Source of the DNA: Lachnoclostridium sp.
GTDB taxonomy: Bacteria > Bacillota > Clostridia > Lachnospirales > Lachnospiraceae
Reading direction: 5' to 3'
Length of the DNA: 64,000 nucleotides
NCBI GenBank assembly: GCA_021770065.1
Contig: JAETRR010000005.1
Span: 27,001-91,000 of the forward strand
The translations under genes and the position numbers were made by a program. This document shows, piece by piece, positions 25,283-34,596 of the stretch (within the stretch, counting starts at the first letter, position 1; every line of letters starts with the position of its first letter). Under the pieces are notes generated by a model. That model ran no database searches and was not told the origin of the DNA. It was given only the letters and a program-made list of their open reading frames with translations.

Positions 25283-25975
25283 TTACAAATCTATCTCATT
25301 TAAAACCTCTTTCGTGATAGGTTCAATATAAATGTTTCCGTCCTCCACATAGGCGATCTTCGGCGTATCGGCCGCCTTTTTCTTTTTCTTCTCCGGCGCC
25401 CTGTCCGAACAGCGGGCAATCACGTCTCCAATGCGGATCTGCATAGGCTCCATAGACAGAGCCGCCACAAAAGCCGCCTCATTGCCTGCTGCTCCCACAA
25501 ACACATTGCCCTTTAAGCAGCCCAGCACAATCACATTGCCTTTTGATATCACCCGTGCTCCCGGATTCACATCTCCCAGGATGATCACGCTGGTCTCTGA
25601 TTCCAATACCTGGCCGGACCGCAGGGTTCCTTTATAGAAGCGCCCGTCCTGAAGGTTCATCAAATCCCCGGGTTCCTCTTCCTTTTGCTCCACCGCCCTC
25701 TGCATCTTCTCTTCCAGCTCTTTATCCTCATCCACGATGCTGACAATCTGGATCTGGCAGCTTTTCGATATGGTATCTGCCAGTTCCATCTCCTCCTCCA
25801 GGTTAAGGCTGCGTCCCTGAAAGCAGACCGCCATCTGCGCATCTCCAAAAAATTTGGCTGAGGACCGGAACTTATCCGCCACTTCTTCCTTTAATTCTTC
25901 AAAGGGCAGTTTTGAATCCAGTACTACAATCAAGCCGTATTTATTACTTTTTATAATAACCGGTTGGTTTGCCAT
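25283..25975 (-). CDS. minC: Septum site-determining protein MinC
   Basis: A 230-residue FtsZ assembly inhibitor. The N-terminal domain covers about residues 1-95. The C-terminal beta-helix (about 105-200) contains RSGQVLESETSVIILGDVNPGA, the MinD-binding and dimer region. A short basic KKKKKA stretch precedes a final strand segment. The ATG at 25975 is chosen because AGGAG lies 8 bases upstream; a GTG three codons earlier touches that site. It starts 11 bases after the PBP2 stop. Confidence 0.94.
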   Translation of the reverse strand: MANQPVIIKSNKYGLIVVLDSKLPFEELKEEVADKFRSSAKFFGDAQMAVCFQGRSLNLEEEMELADTISKSCQIQIVSIVDEDKELEEKMQRAVEQKEEEPGDLMNLQDGRFYKGTLRSGQVLESETSVIILGDVNPGARVISKGNVIVLGCLKGNVFVGAAGNEAAFVAALSMEPMQIRIGDVIARCSDRAPEKKKKKAADTPKIAYVEDGNIYIEPITKEVLNEIDL

Positions 25976-25986
25976 GCTCTTCACTC

Positions 25987-28878
25987 CTAATCTGCAATAT
26001 TCTGTCCGGTTCCCTCGCTGGCAGTTCCGCTTATGAGCTCCTCTTCGTCAGTGAGATGGAAGTAATACTTCAAGATATCTGCCCCAAGCTCCGCTGCATT
26101 TCCGGAGGTATATCCGTTGGCAATCCGGACTGCCATGGCGATCTCAGGCTGTTCGTAAGGCGCGTAACTCACAAAGAGCGCATGGTTCGGATGGCTCTTA
26201 CTCTGCTGGGCCGTACCGGTCTTGCCTGCCAGGGTAATTCCCAGACTGTTCAGAGAAGTTGTATTCTCTGCCACCATACGCATACCGCTCTGTACCGCAT
26301 CCCAGCTGCTGTCGGAAATCTCTACCCGGTTAAAAAGCTCCGGCTCATATTTTTCAACCAGGGTCCCGTCTGTGGTCTCCAGATGGTCAAGAAGAGTCAG
26401 GTTATAGCAATTCCCCCGGTTGGCAACAGTGGCAATATACCTGGCAATATGGGATACGGAAAAGCTGTTGGTGCCCTGCCCGATGGAGGAACGCACCGGG
26501 TCAATATCGGAAATCTGAGGATCATACTCCGGAATCTCCAGCCCGGTCTTATCTCCAAGACCGAACATTCTGGCATATTTCTCCAGGGTGGAAAGGCCCC
26601 GATCCGTTGAATAGGTATTGGTTGTTCTTCCTCCTGCCAGCCGGTAGCCTACCTCGTAAAAAAAGTAGTTACAGGAATCCCGGATAGCTGTACTTACATT
26701 TTCGTCTCCGTGATGCCCGCCGTACTGGTTGTAGATCCAGCAGGTAGGCGGACGATCCGTGACATCCGTAAAAATGCCTCTTCCGTAAATATTCTCTGTC
26801 ACGGAGATTGCCCCCTCCTCCAGTCCCGCCACGGCGACCACCGGCTTAAAGGTGGAACCGGGAGCCAGATTTTCCTGTGTGGCCCGGTTTACAAAGGGCG
26901 ATGACAAATCCTGCTGGAGGCTGCCAAAGTATGCGGAATCCATCACATTGGTCAAACGGTTGTTGTCATAGCTCGGATAAGTGACGCAGGCCAGCGTCTG
27001 CCCTGTATTCACATCCACTATCACCACGCCCGCACTGCAGGGTTCCAATGCCAGCTGTGCCGGTGTGATCTCCAGATTCCGGATCTTTTCAATCATAAAA
27101 TTGTACGCGCTGAGCTGATTCGTATTCAATCTGGAAATTGTTTCCTCATCATATTCTAACACACCTTGCTCATATAATAAAAGAGAAATTTCTTTTCCTG
27201 TCACAAGATCGTCCAAAATCATATATTTGTAGAGCATTCTTGAGAAGGTATCGTCCTCCATCAGATATTCCTGTATATATTCCAGAACAGACTGGTATAT
27301 CTCCTGGGAGTCCAGATAAGGATTATCCCCGGAAATCTTAGTCACATCAATCCAGTTCATGGAAATGGCATACTTAAGATACTCCTGGAGGCTGATTACC
27401 TCATCGGTTGTCCAGGCTGTATAAGTGGGATCTGACGTGTCTACCTCACTTCCCATCAATACCTGGTTTTCTCCCATCAGCACATCGGATACCAGGTAGC
27501 TCATATAGTTCATCATTTCCTTGGAAAGGTTCTGATAAGCCGTGGGATTTTCCATATTAAGCTCCGACAGAATCGCGGCTATGGCGCTTTCCCGTTTGCC
27601 GAGGAAACGTTCATAGATGCTCCGCTCCAGCTCCGACGCATCTTCGCCCGAAAATCTTGTAATGTCAAGAATATGATTCTCAATGAGCGCATAGTATACA
27701 TCATAAACGGGAATACGGATCTTTTCCGCGCTGGCGCCCGGCCCCGGCACATACTCCTTCATATTGTCAATTTTGCTGATGAGAATCCCCGCAAGCTTCT
27801 GCTCAATCAAATTATAAACGGCTATCTGCAGATCCTTATCTATTGTCAGATATACATTATTGCCGGGAACCGGATCCTTGCTCTCTATAACCTCGAGCAC
27901 CCGTCCCACGCTGTCCACATACATCTTCTCATAGCCCTTGGAGCCCTGAAGCTGAAGCTCCATATACTGTTCAATTCCCGCCTTTCCCACAATATCGTTG
28001 AGCTCATAATCCGGATTCTCTGCCAGAAGGGCATCCAGTTCTTCCTGGGAAGCTTTTCCGATATAACCTATGACGGAAGAAAAGTACTCGCTGTCCGGAT
28101 AAATCCGGCGGCTGCTCTGGGCGATATCCGCTCCCTGGAGGCTGTCCTGATTCTCCAGCACGGCGGCTACCGTCTCCTCTGACACATTGACGGCCACGGT
28201 AGTTGCCACGTAGCGCTTATAGCTGTTGGAAGCCATGGAATAGCGGATGGTAGCTATCTTAAGCCGTTCTTCCGGCGTATAGCCGGATACCGTAAGTCCG
28301 TAATCCGCCTGCTCTTTTTCCGTGTAGGACGACTTGATGCCGTAGCGTTCCTCGCAGAGATACTCCATGACTGCCCCGGCATCCGCCAGCTCCTCTTCTG
28401 CTGTAAGGTCGCTGATCTTAGTTTTCCCATAAACATCCGCTTTCAGACGCAGAAGCGCATTTCCCTCCAAGGAAAAACTGTATTTCCCGTTTTCATAGAC
28501 AATCCCCAGATCATTGACTACCTGATCCCCATTCTTCTCAATCAGACGGATCAGCTGGTAAATGATCTCGTTAAGCTTCGCATTCTTGGTCTTATTGTTG
28601 GGATAAGTACCGTTGTCCTGAATCGTTACGGAATATGAGATCTCACTGTAGGCCAGCACATTCCCATTCCGATCATAAATATCCCCCCGTGTACTGGTTA
28701 AGGATAGTTCGCGCTCTGTCATCAGGGAAAAAGTTTTCTGGTATTCATCTCCCTTTACAATCTGCAGATAAAACACTCTCTGAAGCAGAACGGCAAACAT
28801 TGCTGCAAATACAGTCATCAAGAGAAAAATTCTTGATTTTATTATATTCCACAAAACTTCTCTGATATCTCTAAACAA
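25987..28878 (-). CDS. Penicillin-binding protein 2 (elongasome transpeptidase)
   Basis: A 963-residue class B PBP with one N-terminal membrane helix, a dimerisation domain, and a C-terminal transpeptidase domain with all three motifs: STFK (Ser675), SCN (about 735) and KTGTAQ (886). It cross-links new peptidoglycan during elongation with RodA. It is 250-300 residues longer than E. coli PBP2. The extra, mostly helical and acidic stretch (about residues 375-620) lies between the dimerisation and transpeptidase domains, a type of insertion seen in other clostridial PBP2 proteins. Gene order mreC-mreD-PBP2-minC supports the role. Confidence 0.93.
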   Translation of the reverse strand: MFRDIREVLWNIIKSRIFLLMTVFAAMFAVLLQRVFYLQIVKGDEYQKTFSLMTERELSLTSTRGDIYDRNGNVLAYSEISYSVTIQDNGTYPNNKTKNAKLNEIIYQLIRLIEKNGDQVVNDLGIVYENGKYSFSLEGNALLRLKADVYGKTKISDLTAEEELADAGAVMEYLCEERYGIKSSYTEKEQADYGLTVSGYTPEERLKIATIRYSMASNSYKRYVATTVAVNVSEETVAAVLENQDSLQGADIAQSSRRIYPDSEYFSSVIGYIGKASQEELDALLAENPDYELNDIVGKAGIEQYMELQLQGSKGYEKMYVDSVGRVLEVIESKDPVPGNNVYLTIDKDLQIAVYNLIEQKLAGILISKIDNMKEYVPGPGASAEKIRIPVYDVYYALIENHILDITRFSGEDASELERSIYERFLGKRESAIAAILSELNMENPTAYQNLSKEMMNYMSYLVSDVLMGENQVLMGSEVDTSDPTYTAWTTDEVISLQEYLKYAISMNWIDVTKISGDNPYLDSQEIYQSVLEYIQEYLMEDDTFSRMLYKYMILDDLVTGKEISLLLYEQGVLEYDEETISRLNTNQLSAYNFMIEKIRNLEITPAQLALEPCSAGVVIVDVNTGQTLACVTYPSYDNNRLTNVMDSAYFGSLQQDLSSPFVNRATQENLAPGSTFKPVVAVAGLEEGAISVTENIYGRGIFTDVTDRPPTCWIYNQYGGHHGDENVSTAIRDSCNYFFYEVGYRLAGGRTTNTYSTDRGLSTLEKYARMFGLGDKTGLEIPEYDPQISDIDPVRSSIGQGTNSFSVSHIARYIATVANRGNCYNLTLLDHLETTDGTLVEKYEPELFNRVEISDSSWDAVQSGMRMVAENTTSLNSLGITLAGKTGTAQQSKSHPNHALFVSYAPYEQPEIAMAVRIANGYTSGNAAELGADILKYYFHLTDEEELISGTASEGTGQNIAD

Positions 28879-28880
28879 TC

Positions 28881-29447
28881 CTACGGCTCCTCTATATTAT
28901 TATCTGTCTGCCCTGTCATTCCCGATGCAGTATAGTAATCCCTTATAGATTCTCCTCCCAGGCGGTCCAGAAGCCCGTTAAACTTCTGAATGGGCCGGTA
29001 CAAAAGAATCGTCAGTGCCACTGTGTAAATCAGCTCCGGCAGAATAATATGGATAAAATAATAGCCGAACTCAAACTTACTGCGCATCAGAAACATAAAA
29101 AAGTAAACACTTAAGCCATAGACCAGCTCGCTTAAAGCTATCCAGACCATGGGCAGCTTGATATCCTCATCATAAAAAACCATATGAAACAGACCGCTCC
29201 CATACCCCAGAAACATATACAAAAGGGCATAAAACCCCAGCAGGCTTCCAAAGAAAATATCCAGCAGCAGGCCGCAGAAAAATCCGATTACCAGCCCTTC
29301 CCTCTCCCCTCTCATAAATCCCAGGGATGAAGTCACAATCAGAAGAAGGTTGGGTGAAATGGATGCCAGGGCCAGCGCTTTAAACACGGTACATTGAAGA
29401 ATAAAGCATACCATGATCAAAAGTGCAGTTACCAGCTTTTGTTTCAT
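28881..29447 (-). CDS. mreD: Rod shape-determining protein MreD
   Basis: A 188-residue membrane protein with five to six hydrophobic segments, starting MKQKLVTALLIM. The motif FGSLLGFYALLYMFLGYGSG fits MreD, the membrane partner of MreC and PBP2. The internal ATG at 29447 is preferred over an earlier in-frame start that lies within a repeat element. Only a weak GGGAT site precedes it, and a family A repeat ends 15 bases upstream. Confidence 0.9.
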   Translation of the reverse strand: MKQKLVTALLIMVCFILQCTVFKALALASISPNLLLIVTSSLGFMRGEREGLVIGFFCGLLLDIFFGSLLGFYALLYMFLGYGSGLFHMVFYDEDIKLPMVWIALSELVYGLSVYFFMFLMRSKFEFGYYFIHIILPELIYTVALTILLYRPIQKFNGLLDRLGGESIRDYYTASGMTGQTDNNIEEP

Positions 29448-29461
29448 ATAATAGATCCCAT

Positions 29462-29594
29462 TCCAGTTCCGCACATATCAATCTGTACCCTTTAACCTAG
29501 ATGTATTTCCGGCCGCAGAAGCATCCGTCCGTAAATCCATCTGGGTACTGTTTGATATGTGCTGTTTTCCAGTTCCGCACTGTTTGAGCAGTGC
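29462..29594 (-). repeat. Structured intergenic repeat, family A copy 3, between mreC and mreD
   Basis: Outer arms GCACATATCAA (29471-29481) and TTGATATGTGC (29552-29562) pair perfectly over 11 bp; inner arms GTACCC/GGGTAC; the apical triplet is CGG/CCG, a changed but still paired version of the CAG/CTG in copies 2 and 4. A second small hairpin GCACTG/CAGTGC (29577-29594) carries the same CAGTTCCG and TGTTTT flanks. Confidence 0.8.
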
Positions 29595-29620
29595 TGTTTT
29601 TGTATGTTCCAAAGCGCCGT

Positions 29621-30472
29621 TTACTCTACAACCTGTTTCAGGTCTGTAATGACAAGTACTGTGTGGAGGTGTTCAAAATCCACCGCCGGCGTCAGTGTGC
29701 CGGACTTTGTCAGATTGTTGGAATCCATGTCAAGTTCATTCACATATCCAATCAGTATCCCCTCGTGATACCGGTCGCTGACATGGGAGGTCACTATCTT
29801 CTCCCCTATGGCAATCTGATCATCCGGATCTTTGAGTTCCTCCAGACGGATAAAACCCTCATTCATCAGCTGCAGATCTCCTTTTACAAAGCACAGATCC
29901 GAAGTGGAAAGGGTCTTGGCGCTTATATTGCTCAAATCATCAATGATGGAACGGACCTGGGCCCAGTTATCGCCTGCCTTTGTGACGATTCCCACCAGGC
30001 CGCTGCCGGCAATGACATTCATGCCCTCGTCCACTCCGTCCTCTTTCCCTTTATCAATCACAAAGGTATTGAACCAGTTTCCTCCGTCCGTGGCAATAAT
30101 GTTAGCCGCCACCTTATTGAAATTCCCGTAGGTCTGATCCAGCTCATACAGCTCTTCCAGCTGCGCCAGACGGTACTGATTCTGAGTAAGAAGGCTGTTT
30201 TCCATAGTGAGCTCATCTACCATATCCTGCAGTTCCCGGTTATGTGCCTGGACTGCCGCCAGATCCTCCAGCGTATCCTTCTTTTCCCTCAGCCAGCCGC
30301 CGACTCCGTTAAGGCCCTGTTCAAAGGGTACAAAAATATAACCGGCAGCCCTGCCTAGCTCAGTGCCCCCCAGCCCTGTGCTGTAGGACACAAACATAAG
30401 AATCACACACAGGGCCGCAAGTACCGCAAATATATATTTAGTGGGTATGGAAAAATGGTTTCGTTTTTTCAT
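29621..30472 (-). CDS. mreC: Rod shape-determining protein MreC
   Basis: A 283-residue protein: short basic cytoplasmic start, a membrane helix (about residues 12-32), a coiled coil (about 65-105, ELQDMVDELTMENSLL), then two extracytoplasmic beta-barrel subdomains with VIAGSGLVGIVTKAGDNWAQVRSI. It links MreB filaments to the wall-synthesis enzymes. It lies 12 bases after mreB and before a repeat that separates it from mreD. Confidence 0.94.
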   Translation of the reverse strand: MKKRNHFSIPTKYIFAVLAALCVILMFVSYSTGLGGTELGRAAGYIFVPFEQGLNGVGGWLREKKDTLEDLAAVQAHNRELQDMVDELTMENSLLTQNQYRLAQLEELYELDQTYGNFNKVAANIIATDGGNWFNTFVIDKGKEDGVDEGMNVIAGSGLVGIVTKAGDNWAQVRSIIDDLSNISAKTLSTSDLCFVKGDLQLMNEGFIRLEELKDPDDQIAIGEKIVTSHVSDRYHEGILIGYVNELDMDSNNLTKSGTLTPAVDFEHLHTVLVITDLKQVVE

Positions 30473-30484
30473 AGTGCACCCGAA

Positions 30485-31492
30485 TTAATTGAAAACCTGT
30501 TCCTTCGTGTCAAAGGTCAGACTGCGGAACTCTTTCTCCTTAATGACACGTTCCAGGCCTCTTGCAACACATTCCTCCGGCCTGTCTACCATATTGACAC
30601 GGATGTTGGTTGCCCTGGCAATCTGTTCATCCAGACCCTTGAGATTCGCCACACCGCCCGTAAGGTAAATGCCGTTGCGGATTATGTCCACGCCGAGCTC
30701 CGGCGGCGTGCGCTCCAGAATCATCTTGATGGCATCCACGATAGACTTTAACTGCTCGGAAATAGCCTTTGCCACAAAGTCCGCCGTTATCTCCAGAAGC
30801 GCCGGAAGCCCCAGTGCCATATTGCGGCCGCAGATCTCACGCTTTGCCTCTGTGTTGCCCGGCATATAGCCCAGTTCATTTTTCAGGATTTCAGCCGTCT
30901 TATTGCCGATAAAGTAGCCATATTCCCTGCGGATAGCACTGGAAATCGCTTCATCTATCTTATTTCCGCCCGTTTTAATCAGCTTGCTTGTTACGGTTCC
31001 TCCCAGAGAGAGAATTGAGATCTCTGTGGTATCTGCTCCCACATCGACCACCATAACGCCCTGTGCCTGGGTCACATCCAGGCCGAGACCGAGGCCTGCT
31101 GCCACCGGCTTGTCAATCATCTGGATATTCTTGGACTTCAGCCCCGTCCCCTGAATCAACGTAGTAAACACACGATCCTGGACATCTGTAGGCAGAGCAA
31201 CCAGAAACTCTGCACCCTTTAGATTCCCTTTGGTATGGGATTCAAGAAAAGCCCTTAAGAAATCCTGCATATAAGTAATGCTTGCCACCGTACCAAAAGA
31301 CATGGGATAGAGCACCTCAATATTGGCGGGCGCTTTCTCATGCATATCAAAGGCTTCATCCCCATAGGCGATCATCCCCTTCTTTTCCTCAATGGCTACC
31401 ATATTTTTTTCACAGTAAATGGTATCGCTCTCCCTACTGTAGATTTTGATACTGCTCGTTCCAAAGTCACATCCAAAACTCTGTGCAGGCAT
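30485..31492 (-). CDS. mreB: Actin-like rod shape protein MreB
   Basis: A 335-residue actin homologue with the phosphate-1 loop CDFGTSSIKIY, phosphate-2 loop VVDVGADTTEISIL and adenosine loop YLTGGVANLKGL. MreB filaments direct elongation-specific wall synthesis at the inner membrane face. The first gene of the mre block follows radC. Confidence 0.95.
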   Translation of the reverse strand: MPAQSFGCDFGTSSIKIYSRESDTIYCEKNMVAIEEKKGMIAYGDEAFDMHEKAPANIEVLYPMSFGTVASITYMQDFLRAFLESHTKGNLKGAEFLVALPTDVQDRVFTTLIQGTGLKSKNIQMIDKPVAAGLGLGLDVTQAQGVMVVDVGADTTEISILSLGGTVTSKLIKTGGNKIDEAISSAIRREYGYFIGNKTAEILKNELGYMPGNTEAKREICGRNMALGLPALLEITADFVAKAISEQLKSIVDAIKMILERTPPELGVDIIRNGIYLTGGVANLKGLDEQIARATNIRVNMVDRPEECVARGLERVIKEKEFRSLTFDTKEQVFN

Positions 31493-31516
31493 TTCGTTTT
31501 CCTCTCCTTCTTCTGT

Positions 31517-32245
31517 TCATCCGTCTGCCATGCAGGCCGCTTTTTCTTCCCGGGAATCCGGCAGAATCTTTTGTTCCCGGAGACTGCAGTAGCAGCCGTC
31601 TCCGATAATCACATGATCCAAAAGCCGTATTCCCAGAAGTTCGCCCGCATGCCAAATCCGTTTTGTGATCTGGACATCCTCTTTGCTGGGAGCGGGATCT
31701 CCGCTGGGATGATTGTGCACCAGAACCACATACACTGCATGTACCTCCAGGGCTTCCAGAAAAATCTCCCGGGGCGATGCCGGGGATGCATTCACTGTCC
31801 CCTTAAACATCAGCTTTTCTTTCAAAAGCCGGTTTCTCGTATCCAGAAACAGTACAATCAGCTGTTCCTGTTCCTGATAACGCAGCTCTTCCATAAAGTA
31901 ATCGGCGATAGTCTCCGGGGCTGCAAAGCAGAGCCGTTCTCCTGCTGCAGCCTTTGCCATCCTTGCCGCCAGCTCTGCGGCGCATTTCATCTGCACCGCT
32001 TTTACCTTTCCCACTCCCCGAAGCTTTAAAAGCCGCTCCAGAGGAATCCGGCCGAGCCCTGTCAGCCCCTGATACCCGGGCAGGCTTAAGATCCGGCCTG
32101 CCAGTTCGCCGGCCGTCTCTCCTACTGTCCCCGTCCGCAGCAGCACTGCCAGCAGCTCCCTGTCCGACAATGCCCCGGCTCCGCGGGACAGACACTTCTC
32201 ATAAGGCCGTTCGCCCTCATATAGCTCCTTCATAGTTGCCTTCAT
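31517..32245 (-). CDS. radC: RadC-family JAB-domain protein
   Basis: A 242-residue protein with an N-terminal helix-hairpin-helix region (GLGRIPLERLLKLRGVGKVKA) and a C-terminal JAB/MPN metalloprotease-like domain carrying HNHPSGDPAPSKED, the conserved HxHPSGD metal motif. The biochemical role of RadC is unsettled despite its name. radC-mreB adjacency is a conserved Firmicutes arrangement. Confidence 0.94.
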   Translation of the reverse strand: MKATMKELYEGERPYEKCLSRGAGALSDRELLAVLLRTGTVGETAGELAGRILSLPGYQGLTGLGRIPLERLLKLRGVGKVKAVQMKCAAELAARMAKAAAGERLCFAAPETIADYFMEELRYQEQEQLIVLFLDTRNRLLKEKLMFKGTVNASPASPREIFLEALEVHAVYVVLVHNHPSGDPAPSKEDVQITKRIWHAGELLGIRLLDHVIIGDGCYCSLREQKILPDSREEKAACMADG

Positions 32246-32333
32246 CCGATTCTTCCTTCCCGCTCTCCAGGCAGTCCGTTCTCCGGTTCCGGCAGCTGCA
32301 GATATTCACACAGCTTTACGGTGATTGCAGTTC

Positions 32334-32585
32334 TTAAAGCTTTCGATAAATAATGATTGCAAGCACAACACCGATAATGCTGGCAATGGAAATCTGAATT
32401 GTCAGGCCGAAGGTCAGCACCAGCAGACCCAGATCCAGGACAACGGGACTTTCCAGCCCGAAACTTTGTCCATAATTCAGCCAGCTTAAGCCTGATACAT
32501 TCGCTGTCAGCATCCCGATAAATCCTCCCAGGACAATCCCTGACAGCAGCATAATCAGGAGCACCCAGCCATTTTTCGACTTCAT
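32334..32585 (-). CDS. DUF4321 small membrane protein
   Basis: An 83-residue protein with two strong membrane segments (about residues 7-28 and 53-79) separated by a short loop with SWLNYGQSFGL. It matches the DUF4321 pattern, a small clostridial protein often next to radC/mreB or maf. The start has GGAGG 4 bases upstream. Function is unknown; the position at the head of the shape operon suggests a link to envelope growth, which is inference. Confidence 0.8.
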   Translation of the reverse strand: MKSKNGWVLLIMLLSGIVLGGFIGMLTANVSGLSWLNYGQSFGLESPVVLDLGLLVLTFGLTIQISIASIIGVVLAIIIYRKL

Positions 32586-32652
32586 AACCCCTCCGTCTTC
32601 TGCATCTCATCCGGGATTTTCCCGGTTTTTGTCTAGATAATTTTCTTCCATT

Positions 32653-32758
32653 CCAGTTCCGTAATATTCCCGCCGTACACCTTAGCCTAAATCAATTTCC
32701 AGCCGCTTGGGACTGTGCCTGTAAATTGATTTGTGCACGGTGGGAATATTACTGCTGG
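32653..32758 (-). repeat. Structured intergenic repeat, family A copy 4
   Basis: Outer arms GTAATATTCCC (32661-32671) and GGGAATATTAC (32742-32752) form a perfect 11-bp stem; inner arm AAATCAATTT/AAATTGATTT and the CAG/CTG apex match copy 2. It ends CGGAACTGGAATGG on the minus strand, 64 bases ahead of the DUF4321 start, in the 331-bp gap 32586-32916. The rest of that gap is AT-rich and holds only a candidate promoter. Confidence 0.8.
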
Positions 32759-32872
32759 AAACTTATTCCAATCCTTTGCATTACGTCAACTTATATAATA
32801 GCATAAACAAAATCACTTGTATAGTGAAGAAATCTTAAGTTTTTCTATGATTTTTCGTCATATTTTAACAGC

Positions 32873-32900
32873 ATTATACATATATTGTAAATTCTTTAAA
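32873..32900 (-). promoter_or_regulatory. Candidate promoter of the shape operon
   Basis: A perfect TATAAT (32873-32878) follows TTTAAA (32895-32900) at 16 bases on the minus strand. The leader would be about 280 bases and would contain family A copy 4. Other AT-rich hexamers nearer the gene (32770-32830) could also serve, so this assignment is tentative. Confidence 0.4.
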
Positions 32901-32916
32901 GCCGGACCGGAAGCAG

Positions 32917-34536
32917 TCATCCTCTTAAATTTTCCGCTGCATACCGCATAATCACTGCCTCCGCTGTCCTGACACCGTCCATGGCCGCGGAAGTGATTCC
33001 TCCGGCATAGCCGGCACCCTCGCCGCAGGGATATAAGCCGCCCGCCGCGCTCTCCATATTCTCATTTCTGGGAATCCGCACCGGCGAGGAGGTGCGGCTC
33101 TCCACACCGCTTAAAACGGCATCCCCTCTGGTAAAGCCCGGCAGAATCTGCTCACAGCCCAGAATTCCTTCCTTAAGAGCCTCCTTAAGCTCCTCCGGGA
33201 AAATCCCTCCCACGTCACCGAATGTCCATGCCCCTTTCACAGAGGGCTCCACATTTCCAAGGCCTTTACTTGCCGTCCCTTTCTGAAAATCCTTAAGAAG
33301 CTGCACGGGTATACGGCCCTCACCGGCCCTGAAAGCGGCTGTTTCAAGCTTTCTCTGAAACTCTATGCCGGCAAGCACATCCGTGCTTTCAAAATCTTTC
33401 GGGCCCACGGTCACTACCATTGCGCTGTTGGCATTTCTTCCGTCTCTGGCCTGATAACTCATACCGTTTACCGCCAGTGAGCCTTTTTCAGAGGACGCAT
33501 TGACCACATAGCCGCCGGGACACATGCAGAAAGAATAAACGCCGCGTCCGCCGGAAACCTTCCTCGTAAGTTTATAGGAAGCGGCGGGAAGCTCCTTTAA
33601 ATAGTCTGTCCCGTATTGGCTTAAATTAATCATTTCCTGTGGATGCTCGATGCGGACACCCACGGCAAAGGGCTTCTGTTCCATGGGGATTCCCTTTTCC
33701 TTCAGCATTTGAAAGGTATCCCTTGCGCTGTGGCCGGGCGCCAGGATAAGAACGTCCGTCTTAAGCTCATAGCTTTCTTCCCTTCCGTCACGTCTGTGCT
33801 CCACACGGATGCCCTCTACCCTGTCCTCTTTAAGGACAATATCCGTCATCCGGTGCTCAAACCGGAACTGTCCTCCCAGATCTTCTATCCGGCGGCGTAT
33901 ATTCTCCACAATATCTATGAGAAGATCCGTCCCCAGATGCGGCTTGTTCTGCCAGAGAATCTCCTCCGGGGCACCGGCCTCCACAAAGGCCTTAAGCACC
34001 AGACGATTTCGGCCGGCCGTGTCCTTTACCAGCGTATTGAGCTTCCCGTCGGAAAAAGTTCCGGCTCCGCCCTCTCCGAACTGGACATTGGAGTTAAGCT
34101 CTAACTGCCCTGTACTCCAAAAATGCTCCACCAGCTTTTTCCGCTCCTGCGCCGTCTTTCCCCTCTCCAGAATAATGGGGCAGTAACCGCCTTTTGCCAG
34201 TATCAGGCCGCAGAAAAGTCCGGCAGGGCCGCTGCCCACTATTACCGGAGGACTGTAAAGGGGTTCTCTCCCCGGCTGCGGCAATTGATAAGAACAGATT
34301 TCCGCCCTGGATGCTTTTGGATTCCCTGCCCGCTTTAATACACGTTCTTCCCCGCGCACCTGCACGTCTACGGTGTAAACATATTGGACAGGCTTTTTTC
34401 TGGCATCGATGGATTGTCTGCGAAGCTCATAGCAGAGCAGGCTTTCTCTGGAAATCTTAAGCTCCCGGCACAGCTTCTGCTCCAATTCTTCCTTTGTATG
34501 GCCTGCGGCCAGCTTTACTTGTTGTATACGTATCAT
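32917..34536 (-). CDS. FAD-dependent dehydrogenase (COG2509-like)
   Basis: A 539-residue flavoprotein. The first about 90 residues form a small domain (AGHTKEELEQKLCRELKI) usual in this group. A dinucleotide-binding motif VGSGPAGLFCGLILAKGG follows, then GEGGAGTFSDGKLNT. The C-terminus has YPCGEGAGYAGGITSAAMDGV, where FAD is closed off. The family is widespread in anaerobes, with no proven substrate. It closes the miaA unit, 60 bases after the second flavoprotein. Confidence 0.85.
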   Translation of the reverse strand: MIRIQQVKLAAGHTKEELEQKLCRELKISRESLLCYELRRQSIDARKKPVQYVYTVDVQVRGEERVLKRAGNPKASRAEICSYQLPQPGREPLYSPPVIVGSGPAGLFCGLILAKGGYCPIILERGKTAQERKKLVEHFWSTGQLELNSNVQFGEGGAGTFSDGKLNTLVKDTAGRNRLVLKAFVEAGAPEEILWQNKPHLGTDLLIDIVENIRRRIEDLGGQFRFEHRMTDIVLKEDRVEGIRVEHRRDGREESYELKTDVLILAPGHSARDTFQMLKEKGIPMEQKPFAVGVRIEHPQEMINLSQYGTDYLKELPAASYKLTRKVSGGRGVYSFCMCPGGYVVNASSEKGSLAVNGMSYQARDGRNANSAMVVTVGPKDFESTDVLAGIEFQRKLETAAFRAGEGRIPVQLLKDFQKGTASKGLGNVEPSVKGAWTFGDVGGIFPEELKEALKEGILGCEQILPGFTRGDAVLSGVESRTSSPVRIPRNENMESAAGGLYPCGEGAGYAGGITSAAMDGVRTAEAVIMRYAAENLRG

Positions 34537-34596
34537 AATCGATATTCCTATTCTGGTTTCCCGGCTTCCGGCCGGGCGCCGCCGTCTCTTTTTTCG

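Noticed and set aside
25987..28878. Novel domain inserted in PBP2
   Set aside because: The long region between dimerisation and transpeptidase domains is seen in other clostridial PBP2 proteins and all catalytic motifs are intact.
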